The position numbers and the translations under genes are program-made. The notes beneath the pieces were generated by a model that was not told where the DNA came from, made no database searches, and saw nothing but the letters and a program-made list of their open reading frames with translations. Positions 17,742 through 29,918 of a DNA stretch of 64,000 nucleotides are shown in pieces. The first letter of the stretch is position 1; each line of letters opens with the position of its first letter. The DNA is from Rhodospirillaceae bacterium bin65 (GTDB lineage Bacteria > Pseudomonadota > Alphaproteobacteria > Bin65). The stretch is taken from assembly GCA_002238725.1 (NCBI GenBank), contig MPMX01000001.1, forward strand, positions 186,001-250,000, read 5' to 3'.

Positions 17742-19430
17742 ATGATCAGGACAGCGATAGTCTTGCTGACGCTTCTCGTGTTGGCTGTGGCGCCGGCGCA
17801 GACCCAGGAGAAGCAGCGCGACGGGCTCACCATCGGCATCACCCAGTTCCCGTCGACCTTCAACCCGATGATCGATTCGATGCTGGCCAAGAGCTACATC
17901 CTGGCCATGGCGCGGCGGCCGTTCGTGACCTTCGACCGGGACTGGAAGCTGGTCTGCCTGCTGTGCGAGACGCTGCCGACGGTCGAGAACGGCGGCGCGC
18001 AGGTCGTGACCTTCGACACGGGCGAACTCAAGGGCAAGCAGGGCCTGCGCATTACCTGGCGCATCCGCGAGGGCGCGAAATGGGGCGACGGCCGGCCGGT
18101 CACGGTGGACGACGTCGTCTTCGCGTGGAGGGTCGGCCGCCATCCGCAGAGCGGCGTCGCCGGCCGCGAGCCGTTCCTGCGCACCGTCGCGATCGAGCGG
18201 ATCGACGAGCGGACCTTCGTCCAGGTGCTGGACAAGCTGCGCTACGACTACAACCAGCTCGTGCCCGACCCGATGCCGGCGCACCTAGAGACCGACGCGT
18301 TCCGGGAGCCGAAAGAATACCGGCAGCGCACGGCCTACGACCGGGACCCGGCCAATCCCGGCCTCTATTACGGGCCGTACCGGATTTCGCGCATCGTCTC
18401 CGGTTCCCATGTCGAATTGGTGCCGAACGAGACCTGGTGGGGCGAGCCTCCGTCGTTCAAGCGCATCGTCGTCCGGGTCATCGGCAATACCGCGGCGCTG
18501 GAAGCCAATCTGCGCGCCGGCGGCATCGACTATGCGGCCGGCGAACTCGGCCTGTCGCTCGACCAGGCGACCGCGCTGCAACGCCGGGCGGCGAACCGCT
18601 ACCGCTTCATCTTCAAGGCCGGGCTGATCTACGAGCATATCGATTTCAACCTCGACAACCCGATCCTGAAGGACCGGCGGGTGCGCCGGGCGCTGGCCTA
18701 CGGCATGGACCGCAAGCGCATGAGCGCGCAGCTGTTCCGCGGCCTCCAGCCGGTCGCGGACACCAACATCAGCCCGCTCGACCAGGTGGCGTCGAAGGAG
18801 GTGACGACCTATCCCTTCGACCCGAAGAAGGCGGCCGCGCTGCTCGACTCCGCCGGCTGGAAGCGGCGCGGGGACGGCTGGCGCTACAACGCGAAGGGTG
18901 AGCGGCTGAGCCTGTCGCTGATGACCACGTCGGGCCACCGGGTGCGCGAGCAGGTCATGGAAATCCTGCAGGCTTACTGGCGGCGCATCGGCATCGACAT
19001 CCGGCTCAAGACCCAGCCGGCGCGGGTCTATTTCGGCCGTACCGTCACCCAGCGCCAATTCCCGGCCATGGCGATGTATGCCTGGATCTCGGCGCCGGAA
19101 TCGAACCCGCGCGGCACCCTGCATTCGTCGGAAATCCCGACGGCGAAGAACAACTGGTCGGGCCAGAACTTCCCCGGGTTCCGCAGCCCGGAGATGGACC
19201 GGCTGATCGAGCAGCTCGAAGTGACGCTCAAGCTCAAGGACCGCTTGCCGATCTGGCGGCGCATCCAGCAGATCTATGCTGAGGAACTGCCGGTCCTGCC
19301 GCTCTATTTCCGCGCCAATCCCTATGTCATTCCGCGCTGGCTGGCGGGCATCCGGCCGACCGGGCATCAATTTTCCACGACCCTGTGGGTGGAGGACTGG
19401 CGCGCCGGCGCTGACGCGAAGCAGCGATGA
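17742..19430 (+). CDS. ABC transporter peptide/solute-binding protein (SBP_bac_5)
   Basis: The 562-residue periplasmic binding protein has a signal peptide (MIRTAIVLLTLLVLAVAPAQ) without a lipobox. It shows the family-5 features: WRIREGAKWGDGRPVTVDDVVFAW near residues 105-130, DNPILKDRRVRRALAYGMDR in the middle, and a C-terminal LPIWRRIQQIYAEELPVLPL. Such proteins deliver peptides, nickel or other solutes to a DppBC-type permease; the ligand cannot be told. ATG 17742 gives a proper signal sequence. Its stop overlaps the permease start (ATGA, 19427-19430). Confidence 0.92.
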   Translation: MIRTAIVLLTLLVLAVAPAQTQEKQRDGLTIGITQFPSTFNPMIDSMLAKSYILAMARRPFVTFDRDWKLVCLLCETLPTVENGGAQVVTFDTGELKGKQGLRITWRIREGAKWGDGRPVTVDDVVFAWRVGRHPQSGVAGREPFLRTVAIERIDERTFVQVLDKLRYDYNQLVPDPMPAHLETDAFREPKEYRQRTAYDRDPANPGLYYGPYRISRIVSGSHVELVPNETWWGEPPSFKRIVVRVIGNTAALEANLRAGGIDYAAGELGLSLDQATALQRRAANRYRFIFKAGLIYEHIDFNLDNPILKDRRVRRALAYGMDRKRMSAQLFRGLQPVADTNISPLDQVASKEVTTYPFDPKKAAALLDSAGWKRRGDGWRYNAKGERLSLSLMTTSGHRVREQVMEILQAYWRRIGIDIRLKTQPARVYFGRTVTQRQFPAMAMYAWISAPESNPRGTLHSSEIPTAKNNWSGQNFPGFRSPEMDRLIEQLEVTLKLKDRLPIWRRIQQIYAEELPVLPLYFRANPYVIPRWLAGIRPTGHQFSTTLWVEDWRAGADAKQR

Positions 19431-20380
19431 GCGCCTTCCTCATCCGCCGGCTGATACAGTCGCTGGCGGTGATCGCGATCATGTCCTTCCTGGTCTACGC
19501 CCTGATCGGGCTGATGCCGGGCGACCCGATCGACATCATGATCGCCTCCGATCCGAAGCTGACGCCGGACGACGCCGCCCGCCTGCGCGCGCTCTACGGC
19601 CTCGACCTGCCGATCGGCGAGCGCTACTGGAACTGGCTGACCGCGGCGCTCGGCGGCGACCTCGGCTTCTCGCGTACCCACAGCCGGCCGGTGCTCCAGG
19701 TCATGGGCCCGCATCTCGAGCGCACCCTGCTGCTGATGGGCATCAGCTTTGTGCTGTCCGCCGCCATCGCGATTCCGCTCGGCGTCTGGGCGGCAGCCCG
19801 GCCCTATTCGCTGCACGACTATGCGATCAACCTGTTCAGCTTCGCCGGCCGCTCGGCGCCGCCCTTCTGGCTGGCGCTGATCCTGATCTTCGTCTTCGCG
19901 GTCTGGCTCGGCTGGTTTCCGGCCGGCGGGCTGGAGACCATCGGCAAGGGCGGCTTCTGGGACCGGTTGCAATATCTCGTCCTGCCGGTGCTGTCGCTGA
20001 CATTGCTCAACGTCGCCGGCTTCACCCGCTTCGTGCGCGCCGAGACCATGGCGGTGATGCGCCAGGATTTCATCCGCACCGCGCGCGCCAAGGGGGTCAG
20101 CGAGCGCGGCGTCCTGACCGGCCACGCCCTGCGCAACGCCATGATCCCGATCGTCACCATCATCGCACTGGATTTCGGCACGCTGTTCTCCGGCGCGCTG
20201 ATCACCGAGACGGTGTTCGCCTATCCCGGCATGGGCAAGATGATCTACGATTCGATTCTGGCCAACGATTTCAACCTGGCGCTGGTCGGCCTGCTGTTCG
20301 CCACCTTCGTGACCCTCGCCGCCAATATCGGCGCGGACGTGGCCTACGCGGTGCTCGACCCCAGGATTGCCCTGACATGA
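19427..20380 (+). CDS. ABC transporter permease, DppB/OppB type
   Basis: The 317-residue inner-membrane permease starts with the standard FLIRRLIQSLAVIAIMSFLV helix and the GDPIDIMIASDP loop. It has six predicted membrane segments. The EAA cytoplasmic loop is RTARAKGVSERGVLTGHALR, which contacts the ATPase. The C-terminus has the typical ETVFAYPGMGKMIYDSI. It is translationally coupled to the binding protein and followed 24 bases later by the second permease. Confidence 0.94.
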   Translation: MSAFLIRRLIQSLAVIAIMSFLVYALIGLMPGDPIDIMIASDPKLTPDDAARLRALYGLDLPIGERYWNWLTAALGGDLGFSRTHSRPVLQVMGPHLERTLLLMGISFVLSAAIAIPLGVWAAARPYSLHDYAINLFSFAGRSAPPFWLALILIFVFAVWLGWFPAGGLETIGKGGFWDRLQYLVLPVLSLTLLNVAGFTRFVRAETMAVMRQDFIRTARAKGVSERGVLTGHALRNAMIPIVTIIALDFGTLFSGALITETVFAYPGMGKMIYDSILANDFNLALVGLLFATFVTLAANIGADVAYAVLDPRIALT

Positions 20381-20404
20381 TAACGGGGCAATGAGAATCG
20401 GGAC

Positions 20405-21331
20405 ATGAGCGCCGCGGCAATCTCCGTCACCGGCCGGCACGAACTGCGGCTCCGGGTCCTGCGCCGGTTCCTGCGCCATCGGCTGGCCGTGGCCTCGGCC
20501 GTCATCCTGGCCGTGCTCATCCTGGCGTCCGTCTTCGCGCCGGCGGTCGAGCGGCTGCTGGGCGCCGATATCCGCGACGTCGATCTGAGCGCGATCCTGC
20601 AGGGGCCGAGCCCGGCGCACCCGCTGGGCACCGACGAACTCGGCCGCGACCTGCTCGTGCGCCTGCTCTACGGCGGCAGGATTTCCCTGCTGGTCGGGCT
20701 GGTGGCCGCCGTGTTCTCGGCGATCATCGGCGCCGCGATCGGCATCGTCGCCGGCTATTTCGGCGGCCGGCTGGACGATCTGCTGATGCGGTTTACCGAC
20801 GGCGTCATCGCCCTGCCGATCCTGCCTTTGCTGATCGTCCTGGCCGCGGTCGACCTGACCAAGCTCGGCCTGCCGGCCTCGGTCGCCAACAGCAGCGATA
20901 TCAGCCTCTACCGCATAATTGTCATCACCGCGCTGTTCGGCTGGACCGGCGTCGCCCGGCTGGTGCGCGGCGCGACCCTGTCGCTCAAGGAGCGCGAGTT
21001 CGTGCGCGCGGCCATCGCCATGGGCGCGAGCCCGTGGCGGGTCATGCGCATCCACATCCTGCCCAACGCGATCTCGCCGATCGTCGTGGCGACGACGCTC
21101 TCGGTCGGCGGCATCATCCTGTTCGAATCGGTCCTGAGCTTCCTCGGCCTCGGCATCCAGCCGCCGATCCCGAGTTGGGGCAACATGCTCACCGGCGCCC
21201 AGGAGCAACTGTCCAGCGCCCCGCAGCTCATGATCTGGCCCGGCCTGATGATCTTCGTCACCGTGATCGCCTTCAACTTCCTCGGCGACGGCCTGCAGGA
21301 CGCTCTCGACCCGCGGGCGCTCAGCGACTGA
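20405..21331 (+). CDS. ABC transporter permease, DppC/OppC type
   Basis: The 308-residue permease has the DppC layout: a cytoplasmic N-terminus, the periplasmic HPLGTDELGRDLLVRLLYGG motif, and an EAA loop in EFVRAAIAMGASPWRVMRIH. It ends SFLGLGIQPPIPSWGNML and DALDPRAL. It pairs with the upstream DppB-type permease. No ABC ATPase gene follows; the next gene is a methyltransferase, so the ATPases must be supplied from elsewhere. Confidence 0.94.
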   Translation: MSAAAISVTGRHELRLRVLRRFLRHRLAVASAVILAVLILASVFAPAVERLLGADIRDVDLSAILQGPSPAHPLGTDELGRDLLVRLLYGGRISLLVGLVAAVFSAIIGAAIGIVAGYFGGRLDDLLMRFTDGVIALPILPLLIVLAAVDLTKLGLPASVANSSDISLYRIIVITALFGWTGVARLVRGATLSLKEREFVRAAIAMGASPWRVMRIHILPNAISPIVVATTLSVGGIILFESVLSFLGLGIQPPIPSWGNMLTGAQEQLSSAPQLMIWPGLMIFVTVIAFNFLGDGLQDALDPRALSD

Positions 21332-21339
21332 GCGCGGCG

Positions 21340-23115
21340 ATGGCCAGCGCCAATCCGCGGAAACTGCTCGCCCAGGCAAAACAGGCGCTGGCGCGGGGCG
21401 AGACGGACTACGCAGGCCTCCTGCTGCGCGAAGCCCACGACGCCGCGCCGAAGGATGCCGCCGTCGCCCGCCTGCTCGCCGATGTGCTGCTCGCGCTGGA
21501 CCGTCCGATGGAAGCGATCGAGGCGTTGGCGGACCATCTCGCCGTCAACCCGCGCTCGGCCGATGCCGCGCGCAGCCTGTCGGACATCTTCGCCGCGGTA
21601 ACGCCGGTGAGCTTCGCGACCGTCAACGCCGCGGGCCTGACCGCCGCCCTGCGGCTGGACCGGGTGGCGGCCGATCCGCTCGGCCGGGCGGCCGGGCCGC
21701 TGCTGGCGGAGCGCGGCGAACCTTCGGCCTTCCGGCGCGGGTCCGACGAATTCACCCTGCTGATCGCGCTGCTGGAAGCCGCTCCGGTCCGTGAACCGGA
21801 GCTGGAATCCTGGCTGGTTGCGCGCCGGCGCGCGGCGCTGCTCGGCACGGCTGAGGTACGGCAGGGGCGGGGCCGGCCGGGCCGGGCGCGGTGCGCCCCG
21901 GACGGCCCCGCCGGGCGGGAGCCGTTGCTCGCCGCGATGGCCCGGCAGGTCTGGCTCAACGAAGGCGTGTGGCCGGTCGACGGGGACGAGCGCAGGGCGC
22001 TGGACGGGCTCGATCCCGACGATCCGGGCCAGGTCGCGCGCGCCGCCCTGTATCTGCCGCCGGAGCGGTGGTGCCCGGACGATGCCGGGGCCGAGACCCT
22101 GCCGAAATGCCTCGCGGGACTGGCCGGAGACATCCGGCGCGAACGGCGCGAGATGGCGCGGGCCGATGCCGCGCTGGGCAGGGCCGTCTGCGCCGCGGAC
22201 GCAACCGGCGGCGCGGTCGCCGCCCAGTACGAGGCCAACCCCTACCCGCGCTGGGGCTGGGTGCAGCCGGCGCCGCGCGGCGCCGGACGCGCCTTTCTAG
22301 ACCGGATCGCCGGGAAAGCCGGGACGGCGGCGGACGCCGCGCCGTCCGGCGGCTGGGCGAAGGGGCCGCTGCGCATTCTGATCGCCGGCTGCGGCACGGG
22401 GCAGGAGGCGGTCCAGGCCGCGCTCGCCTACGCGCCGAACGCCCGGCTGCTTGCCCTCGATTTCAGCCGGGCCAGCCTGCGCTACGCCGCCATGAAGGCG
22501 CGCCAGCACGGCCTCAACGCCATCCGGTTCCGGCAGGCGGATATCCTCGATCTCCCGGCTTTCGACCCGCCGTTCGACCCGCCGGCCGATCTGATCGAAT
22601 GCATCGGCGTGCTGCACCATATGGCCGATCCGTTCGCCGGCTGGCGCATCCTGCTCGGCCGGCTGCGGCCCGGCGGGCTGATGTATGTCGGACTCTACAG
22701 CGCGACCGCCCGGCGCGGGCTGACTGTGCTGCGTGACCGGCTCGCCGGCGCAGGCGTCGATCCCGCCGACCCGGATGCGATCCGCGCGGCCCGCGCCCGG
22801 ATTCTCGCCCGGCCGGAGAACGATTTCGAACGCACGCTCGCGGCTTCGGCGGATTTCTACACGTTGAGCGAAGTGCGCGACCTGCTGTTCCACGCCCATG
22901 AACGGCCGCTGAGCCTGGACGCTGTCGGCGCCTTCCTGAAGGACGAGGGGCTGGAATTCCTGCACATGGACATCCGCCCGCACATCGCCGAAGCCTTTGC
23001 GGCGGCGCAGGGCGAATCCGCCGTGCGCGATCTTCAGGCGTGGGCGGAGTTCGAGCGGGAAAACCCCGACACTTTCGATGGCATGTACCTGTTCTGGGTC
23101 GGAAAGCCCGGTTAG
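21340..23115 (+). CDS. TPR-like / class I SAM-dependent methyltransferase
   Basis: This 591-residue protein is a two-part enzyme. Residues 1-90 look like tetratricopeptide helices (LLAQAKQALARGETDYAGLL, then DVLLALDRPMEAIEALADHL). The C-terminal half has SAM-binding motif I ILIAGCGTGQEAVQAAL, an acidic LALDFSRASLRYAAMKA and motif IV-like IECIGVLHHMADP. The YEANPYPRWGW motif just before motif I is seen in a group of methyltransferases linked to TPR domains. Substrate is unknown. It begins nine bases after the permease stop and may share its transcript. Confidence 0.85.
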   Translation: MASANPRKLLAQAKQALARGETDYAGLLLREAHDAAPKDAAVARLLADVLLALDRPMEAIEALADHLAVNPRSADAARSLSDIFAAVTPVSFATVNAAGLTAALRLDRVAADPLGRAAGPLLAERGEPSAFRRGSDEFTLLIALLEAAPVREPELESWLVARRRAALLGTAEVRQGRGRPGRARCAPDGPAGREPLLAAMARQVWLNEGVWPVDGDERRALDGLDPDDPGQVARAALYLPPERWCPDDAGAETLPKCLAGLAGDIRRERREMARADAALGRAVCAADATGGAVAAQYEANPYPRWGWVQPAPRGAGRAFLDRIAGKAGTAADAAPSGGWAKGPLRILIAGCGTGQEAVQAALAYAPNARLLALDFSRASLRYAAMKARQHGLNAIRFRQADILDLPAFDPPFDPPADLIECIGVLHHMADPFAGWRILLGRLRPGGLMYVGLYSATARRGLTVLRDRLAGAGVDPADPDAIRAARARILARPENDFERTLAASADFYTLSEVRDLLFHAHERPLSLDAVGAFLKDEGLEFLHMDIRPHIAEAFAAAQGESAVRDLQAWAEFERENPDTFDGMYLFWVGKPG

Positions 23116-23191
23116 CCCGGAGTCCCGCCCCGGCGACGGTGGCGGAAGCAGGCGGAATGACGGGTGGAGACGTCTCGTCTCGGTCGGCTTT

Positions 23192-23220
23192 GTAGGGGAG
23201 GGTTTCAAACCCTCCCCTAC
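23192..23220. repeat. Perfect 14-bp palindrome, possible bidirectional terminator
   Basis: GTAGGGGAGGGTTT (23192-23205) and AAACCCTCCCCTAC (23207-23220) are perfect inverted arms around one cytosine. The site lies between two convergent genes ending at 23115 and 23326. It could act as a terminator-like hairpin or be a dispersed repeat unit; similar palindromes are common in alphaproteobacteria. Confidence 0.7.
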
Positions 23221-23325
23221 GGACTTTCGTCCGCACACGGCGTCCGATGCCTGCTCGTTGGACCGAGCCGGGATTCTCCGGCCACCTCCCCGCCGGACAG
23301 CCGCTTTTTCACGCCGCGCGGCGGT

Positions 23326-23919
23326 TCAGTCCGTCGCCAGCGCGCGTTCCACGAAGTCCATCCGGTCCTTGCCCCAGAAGATTTCGCCGCCGACGATCAC
23401 GGTCGGCGCGCCGAACACGCCGCGGGCGAGCGCGCCGTCGGTCGCCGCGACCAGCGCGGCCCGGCATTCGTCGCTTTCCGCCGCGGCCTCGAATTCGTCC
23501 GGGTCGGCGCCGAGCGCTTCGGCGATCGGGCGCAGGCCGGCATAATTCTGGATCGAGGCGTCGTCGCGCTCCCAGTAGGCGGCGAAGATGGCGTCGATAA
23601 AGGCCACCTCCCGGCCCCAGCGCCGCATGGCGATGGCGCCGCGCAGAGCCCGGCTGGTCTTGATCGGAAAGACCGTCGGGAAGCGGAACGGCAGGTCGCA
23701 GCGTTCGGCCCAGCGTTCGAGATCGCGGATGCGGTTGGCGATCTTGGCCTCGGGCTCCTCCATCAGGACATAGTTGTGGTGGCGGAAGACGTGGCCGAGA
23801 TTGATCGGGATGTAGTTTATCGCCGCGCCGTGGCGTTCGGCGATCGGCCGGAGCAGGTGCAGCGCGAAATAGCTGTTGGTGCTGCCGACCTCCCAGTAGA
23901 AATCGACGGTCCTGCCCAC
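23326..23919 (-). CDS. 2-hydroxychromene-2-carboxylate isomerase / DsbA-family (kappa-GST-like)
   Basis: The 197-residue protein starts VGRTVDFYWEVGSTNSYFAL, the thioredoxin-fold entry of the HCCA isomerase/kappa-GST family; a Ser replaces the DsbA cysteine. The cis-Pro loop is GVFGAPTVIVGGEIFWGKDR near the C-terminus, which is diagnostic. Known members isomerise naphthalene breakdown products with glutathione, but many have no known substrate. I choose the GTG at 23919 because it falls four bases after the purD stop and the conserved part starts there; the longer frame to 24000 would overlap purD. Confidence 0.85.
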   Translation of the reverse strand: MGRTVDFYWEVGSTNSYFALHLLRPIAERHGAAINYIPINLGHVFRHHNYVLMEEPEAKIANRIRDLERWAERCDLPFRFPTVFPIKTSRALRGAIAMRRWGREVAFIDAIFAAYWERDDASIQNYAGLRPIAEALGADPDEFEAAAESDECRAALVAATDGALARGVFGAPTVIVGGEIFWGKDRMDFVERALATD

Positions 23920-23923
23920 CGCG

Positions 23924-25195
23924 CTACCGTCCCACCGCGCGCCAGCCGATGTCGCGGCGGCAGAAGCCTTCGGGCCAGTCGATGGCGTCGACGGCGGCAT
24001 AGGCCTTTTTCTGCGCGTCCGCGATGGTCGGCGCCATCGCGGTCACGCCCAGCACCCGCCCGCCGGTCGCCAGGACGCGGTCGCTCTCGGCCGCCGTGCC
24101 GGCGTGAAACACGACCGTGTCCGGATCGTCTCCCAACTTGTCGAGGCCGCGGATTTCCGAGCCTTTTTCGTAGGCGCCCGGATAGCCGTTTGCCGCCAGC
24201 ACGACCGTCAAGGCCGGCTCGTCGTACCAGCGCAGGTCGAAATCCCTCAGTTCACCGTCCCGCGCCGCGATCAGCGCGGGCAGCAGGTCCGACATCAGGC
24301 GCAGCATCAGCGGCTGGCATTCCGGGTCGCCGAAGCGGGTGTTGAATTCCAGCACCTTCGGCCCGTCCGGCCCGATCATCAGGCCGGCATAGAGCACGCC
24401 CTTGAAGGGCCGGCCTTCCGCCGCCATCGCCGCCACCGTGGGCGCGACGATTTCGTCGCGTATCCGTTCGGCCAGCGGCTCCGTCACCACCGGCGCCGGC
24501 GAATAGGCGCCCATGCCGCCGGTGTTCGGCCCGGTATCGCCCTCGCCGACCGCCTTGTGGTCCTGCGCCGAGGGCAGCAGCACGAAGTTCTCGCCGTCCA
24601 CGAGGGCGAGGATGCTGGCTTCCTCGCCTTCGAGACAGTCCTCCACGACGATCTCTGCGCCAGCCGCGCCGAAGGCACCCTCGTCCAGCATGGCGCCGGC
24701 CGCCGCCTGGGCTTCCGCGACCGAGCGGGCGACGATGACCCCCTTGCCCGCGGCGAGGCCGGACGCCTTGACGACAATGGGCGCACCCCGTTCGGCGATC
24801 CAGGCCTGCGCTTCCGCAGCATCCGTGAACCGGCGGTAGGCAGCCGTCGGAATGCCGTAGCGGGCGCACAGATCCTTCATGAACGCCTTGGAGCCTTCGA
24901 GGATAGCGGCGTCGGCCGTCGGGCCGAAGGCGGCGATCCCGGCCGCCTCCAGGCGGTCGACCAGCCCGGCGCACAGCGGCGCTTCCGGGCCGACCACGAC
25001 GAAATCGATGGCATTGGCCTGCGCCGCCGCCACGATGCCGCCGATGTCCTCCGCGCCGACATCGAGGCAGATCGCCTCCTGCGCGATTCCGGCGTTGCCC
25101 GGCGCGCAATAGAGCTTCACGCACAGGGGCGAGGCGGCGAGCTTCCAGCACAGCGCATGCTCGCGCCCACCGCCGCCGACGACGAGGATGTTCAT
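23924..25195 (-). CDS. purD: Phosphoribosylamine--glycine ligase
   Basis: PurD joins glycine to phosphoribosylamine in purine synthesis. The 423-residue ATP-grasp enzyme begins [20 protein letters not shown] and has [17 protein letters not shown], the ATP-binding [43 protein letters not shown] and [13 protein letters not shown]. All family blocks are in order. ATG 25195 is the conserved start. It is followed closely by the HCCA-isomerase gene, with which it is probably co-transcribed. Confidence 0.96.
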   Translation of the reverse strand: MNILVVGGGGREHALCWKLAASPLCVKLYCAPGNAGIAQEAICLDVGAEDIGGIVAAAQANAIDFVVVGPEAPLCAGLVDRLEAAGIAAFGPTADAAILEGSKAFMKDLCARYGIPTAAYRRFTDAAEAQAWIAERGAPIVVKASGLAAGKGVIVARSVAEAQAAAGAMLDEGAFGAAGAEIVVEDCLEGEEASILALVDGENFVLLPSAQDHKAVGEGDTGPNTGGMGAYSPAPVVTEPLAERIRDEIVAPTVAAMAAEGRPFKGVLYAGLMIGPDGPKVLEFNTRFGDPECQPLMLRLMSDLLPALIAARDGELRDFDLRWYDEPALTVVLAANGYPGAYEKGSEIRGLDKLGDDPDTVVFHAGTAAESDRVLATGGRVLGVTAMAPTIADAQKKAYAAVDAIDWPEGFCRRDIGWRAVGR

Positions 25196-25286
25196 CGGGC
25201 GCCCGCGCAGGACAGTTGCTCGAAATCCCGGCGAGGCAAGGCAAGGCCGGCGCGGCGCGTTGCGGGAGACGCCTGCCCCTGCCGCC

Positions 25287-25620
25287 AAGGGGAGGAAGAT
25301 TCGGTCCGGTTCTTCCCCCTCTTCAGAGGATTCTTCTGCGAAACGGTTTCACGCCGGAATACATGTCCTTCCCTCTCTTCAGAGGGGGAAGTGGCCCCGG
25401 ATTCATCCGGGGTCGATGGGGGTGTTTCGGGCCGCCGGCGGAGTCGTCTTGGGGCGACGTGCGTCTCGCGGCACGCCACCCCCACCTGGCCTCCCCCTCT
25501 GAAGAGGGGGAGGTATAGCGCCGCAGAAGCGCCCGACTTTCGCAGAGAAATCCTCTTCAGAAGGGGAGGGATGACGAAACGGCGCGGCCGTTTGCACCTC
25601 CCCCAAGGAGAGGGAGAAGG
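25287..25620. repeat. Dispersed nested inverted-repeat element, copy 1
   Basis: The element starts AAGGGGAGGAAGATTCGGTC and ends TTTGCACCTCCCCCAAGGAG. Inside, CCTCTTCAGAGGGGGAAG-type units on the left are mirrored by CTCCCCCTCTGAAGAGGGGG on the right, and TGGGGGTG is mirrored by CACCCCCA. A related copy lies in opposite orientation at 36.9-37.1 kb. The gap 25196-25696 contains no gene. Confidence 0.75.
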
Positions 25621-25696
25621 AGGCCGCCCGGGCGGCCTTGCCCCTTGCGCAGGGACATCCGTCCCGGCCTGAGCTCGCCCGGGCGCGGCTGGGCAG

Positions 25697-26245
25697 TCAG
25701 AAACCGGCATCGGGATCCTTCAGATAGTCCTCTTCCTCGGGCGTGTTCGGCCGGCCGAGGATTGCGTTGCGGTGGGGGAAGCGGCCGAACCGGTCAATCA
25801 CCTCCTTGTGGTCAACGGCATAGCGCACGAATTCGGTGTCGGGGCAGCGCTCGCGCACCAGCTCCACGCAGCGCTGCTGGTCGGCGGCGTCCTCCGAATG
25901 TTCGAGCGGCAGGTAGAACAGCATCCGGTGCTCCTGGTCCGCCAGTTTCAGGTCGAAACCGCGGGCAATGGCGGCCTTCGTCACCTCCCGCGCCTTCGGA
26001 TCGGCCGCGAAGGCTTTCGGCGAGTCGCGGTACATGTTGCGCGGGAACTGGTCGAGCAGGATGACCAGCGCCAGCGCGCCGTCCGCCGTTTCCTGCCAGC
26101 GGTCCAGCGTCCCGGCCAGCGCCTCCTTGTGGGCGGCCTCGAAGTTCCGCCGGATTTCGGCGTCGAAATCCGCATCCTTGTCGAACCAGCGCTCCCGGGT
26201 CGCCGGCGCGAGCCAGAAATCGAGCACATCCTGCGGTTTCGTCAT
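25697..26245 (-). CDS. DUF924 family protein
   Basis: The 182-residue helical protein matches DUF924: [17 protein letters not shown] at the start, [20 protein letters not shown] in the middle, then [18 protein letters not shown] and [13 protein letters not shown]. The family has a TPR-like alpha-solenoid fold and no established biochemical role. The GRFPHRN motif is the most conserved part and is intact. Divergent from acnA, with a 190-base shared upstream region. Confidence 0.9.
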   Translation of the reverse strand: MTKPQDVLDFWLAPATRERWFDKDADFDAEIRRNFEAAHKEALAGTLDRWQETADGALALVILLDQFPRNMYRDSPKAFAADPKAREVTKAAIARGFDLKLADQEHRMLFYLPLEHSEDAADQQRCVELVRERCPDTEFVRYAVDHKEVIDRFGRFPHRNAILGRPNTPEEEDYLKDPDAGF

Positions 26246-26435
26246 GCGCTACGCCTCTCGAACGCCCGGTCGTCTGCCAGCATCTGTCGCGGGGCCGCGA
26301 TATGGACACCCGATCCATAGCTATGGTGTAACCGGAGCGCCATTCCTAAATCCAGAGTGCCGGAACCGCCGCGCCGCCGACGGCCCCGAGCGCGCCGCAC
26401 CCGGCCCTCCCGCCGCTGCACCCGGAGCCCGAACC

Positions 26436-29108
<2,673 letters not shown>

Positions 29109-29147
29109 CCGCCAGCACCAACGAGACGAAAAGAAAGAGGATCAGGA

Positions 29148-29891
29148 ATGCCCGATGCGGAAATCCAGTCGCCGCCGGACTTCGGTTACGGACGGCGCGA
29201 GCCGGCGGCCGGCCTGAACGGCGCCGATGCGGCGATCACCACCCGGCGCTCGGTGCGCGCCTTCCTGCCCGACAAGCCGGTGCCGAAGGAACTGATCGAG
29301 CATATCCTGAACGTGGCCGCCCGGGCGCCGAGCGGCACCAACGTCCAGCCCTGGCACGTCACGGTCGTGACCGGCGCGGCGCGCGACCGGGTGAGCGCGG
29401 CGATCCACGAGCGGCGCGACGGCGGCGGCCAGGAAATGGGTTACAACTACTACCCGGTGAAATGGTTCGAGCCCTACATCTCGCGGCGGCGCAAGCTGGG
29501 CTGGGACATGTACGGCCTGCTCGGCATCGCCAAGGGCGAGCGCGAAAAGACCTACCGGCAGCACGGCCGCAATTTCGATTTCTTCGATGCGCCGGCCGGC
29601 CTGTTCTTCCACATGGACAAGCGCATGGAGACCGGCTCCTTCATCGATATGGGCCTGTTCCTGGAGAATGTGATGGTCTCGGCGCGCGGCCACGGGCTGG
29701 ACACCTGCCCGCAGGCGGCCTGGGTCGACTACACGGACTCGGTGAAAGCCCTGCTCGGCATTCCCGAGGACCATATCCTGATCTGCGGCATGAGCCTGGG
29801 CTACGAGGACACCTCGGCGACCGTCAACGCGCTCTATTCCGAGCGCGAGCCGGCCGGCTTCTTCGCCGACTGGCAGGGTTTCGAGGACTAG
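29148..29891 (+). CDS. Nitroreductase-family flavoprotein
   Basis: The 247-residue FMN enzyme has the opening ITTRRSVRAFLPDKPVPKEL, the FMN phosphate-binding AARAPSGTNVQPWHVTVVTG, and the C-terminal DHILICGMSLGYEDTSATVN. A MDKRMETGSFIDMGLFLEN segment carries the dimer helix. Such enzymes reduce nitro groups, quinones or related acceptors with NAD(P)H; the natural substrate is unknown. A good RBS-like AGAGGATCAGGA precedes ATG 29148. Confidence 0.92.
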   Translation: MPDAEIQSPPDFGYGRREPAAGLNGADAAITTRRSVRAFLPDKPVPKELIEHILNVAARAPSGTNVQPWHVTVVTGAARDRVSAAIHERRDGGGQEMGYNYYPVKWFEPYISRRRKLGWDMYGLLGIAKGEREKTYRQHGRNFDFFDAPAGLFFHMDKRMETGSFIDMGLFLENVMVSARGHGLDTCPQAAWVDYTDSVKALLGIPEDHILICGMSLGYEDTSATVNALYSEREPAGFFADWQGFED

Positions 29892-29918
29892 GGCCGCCCG
29901 GCGCACGCTGAGCGACGA

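Noticed and set aside
23192..23220. Confident rho-independent terminator
   Set aside because: The hairpin is perfect but there is no clear run of thymines after either arm, so only a possible role is stated.
25287..25620. CRISPR array or tRNA-like structure in the repeat-rich gap
   Set aside because: The repeats are inverted and nested rather than regularly spaced direct repeats, and no cas genes or tRNA cloverleaf features are present.
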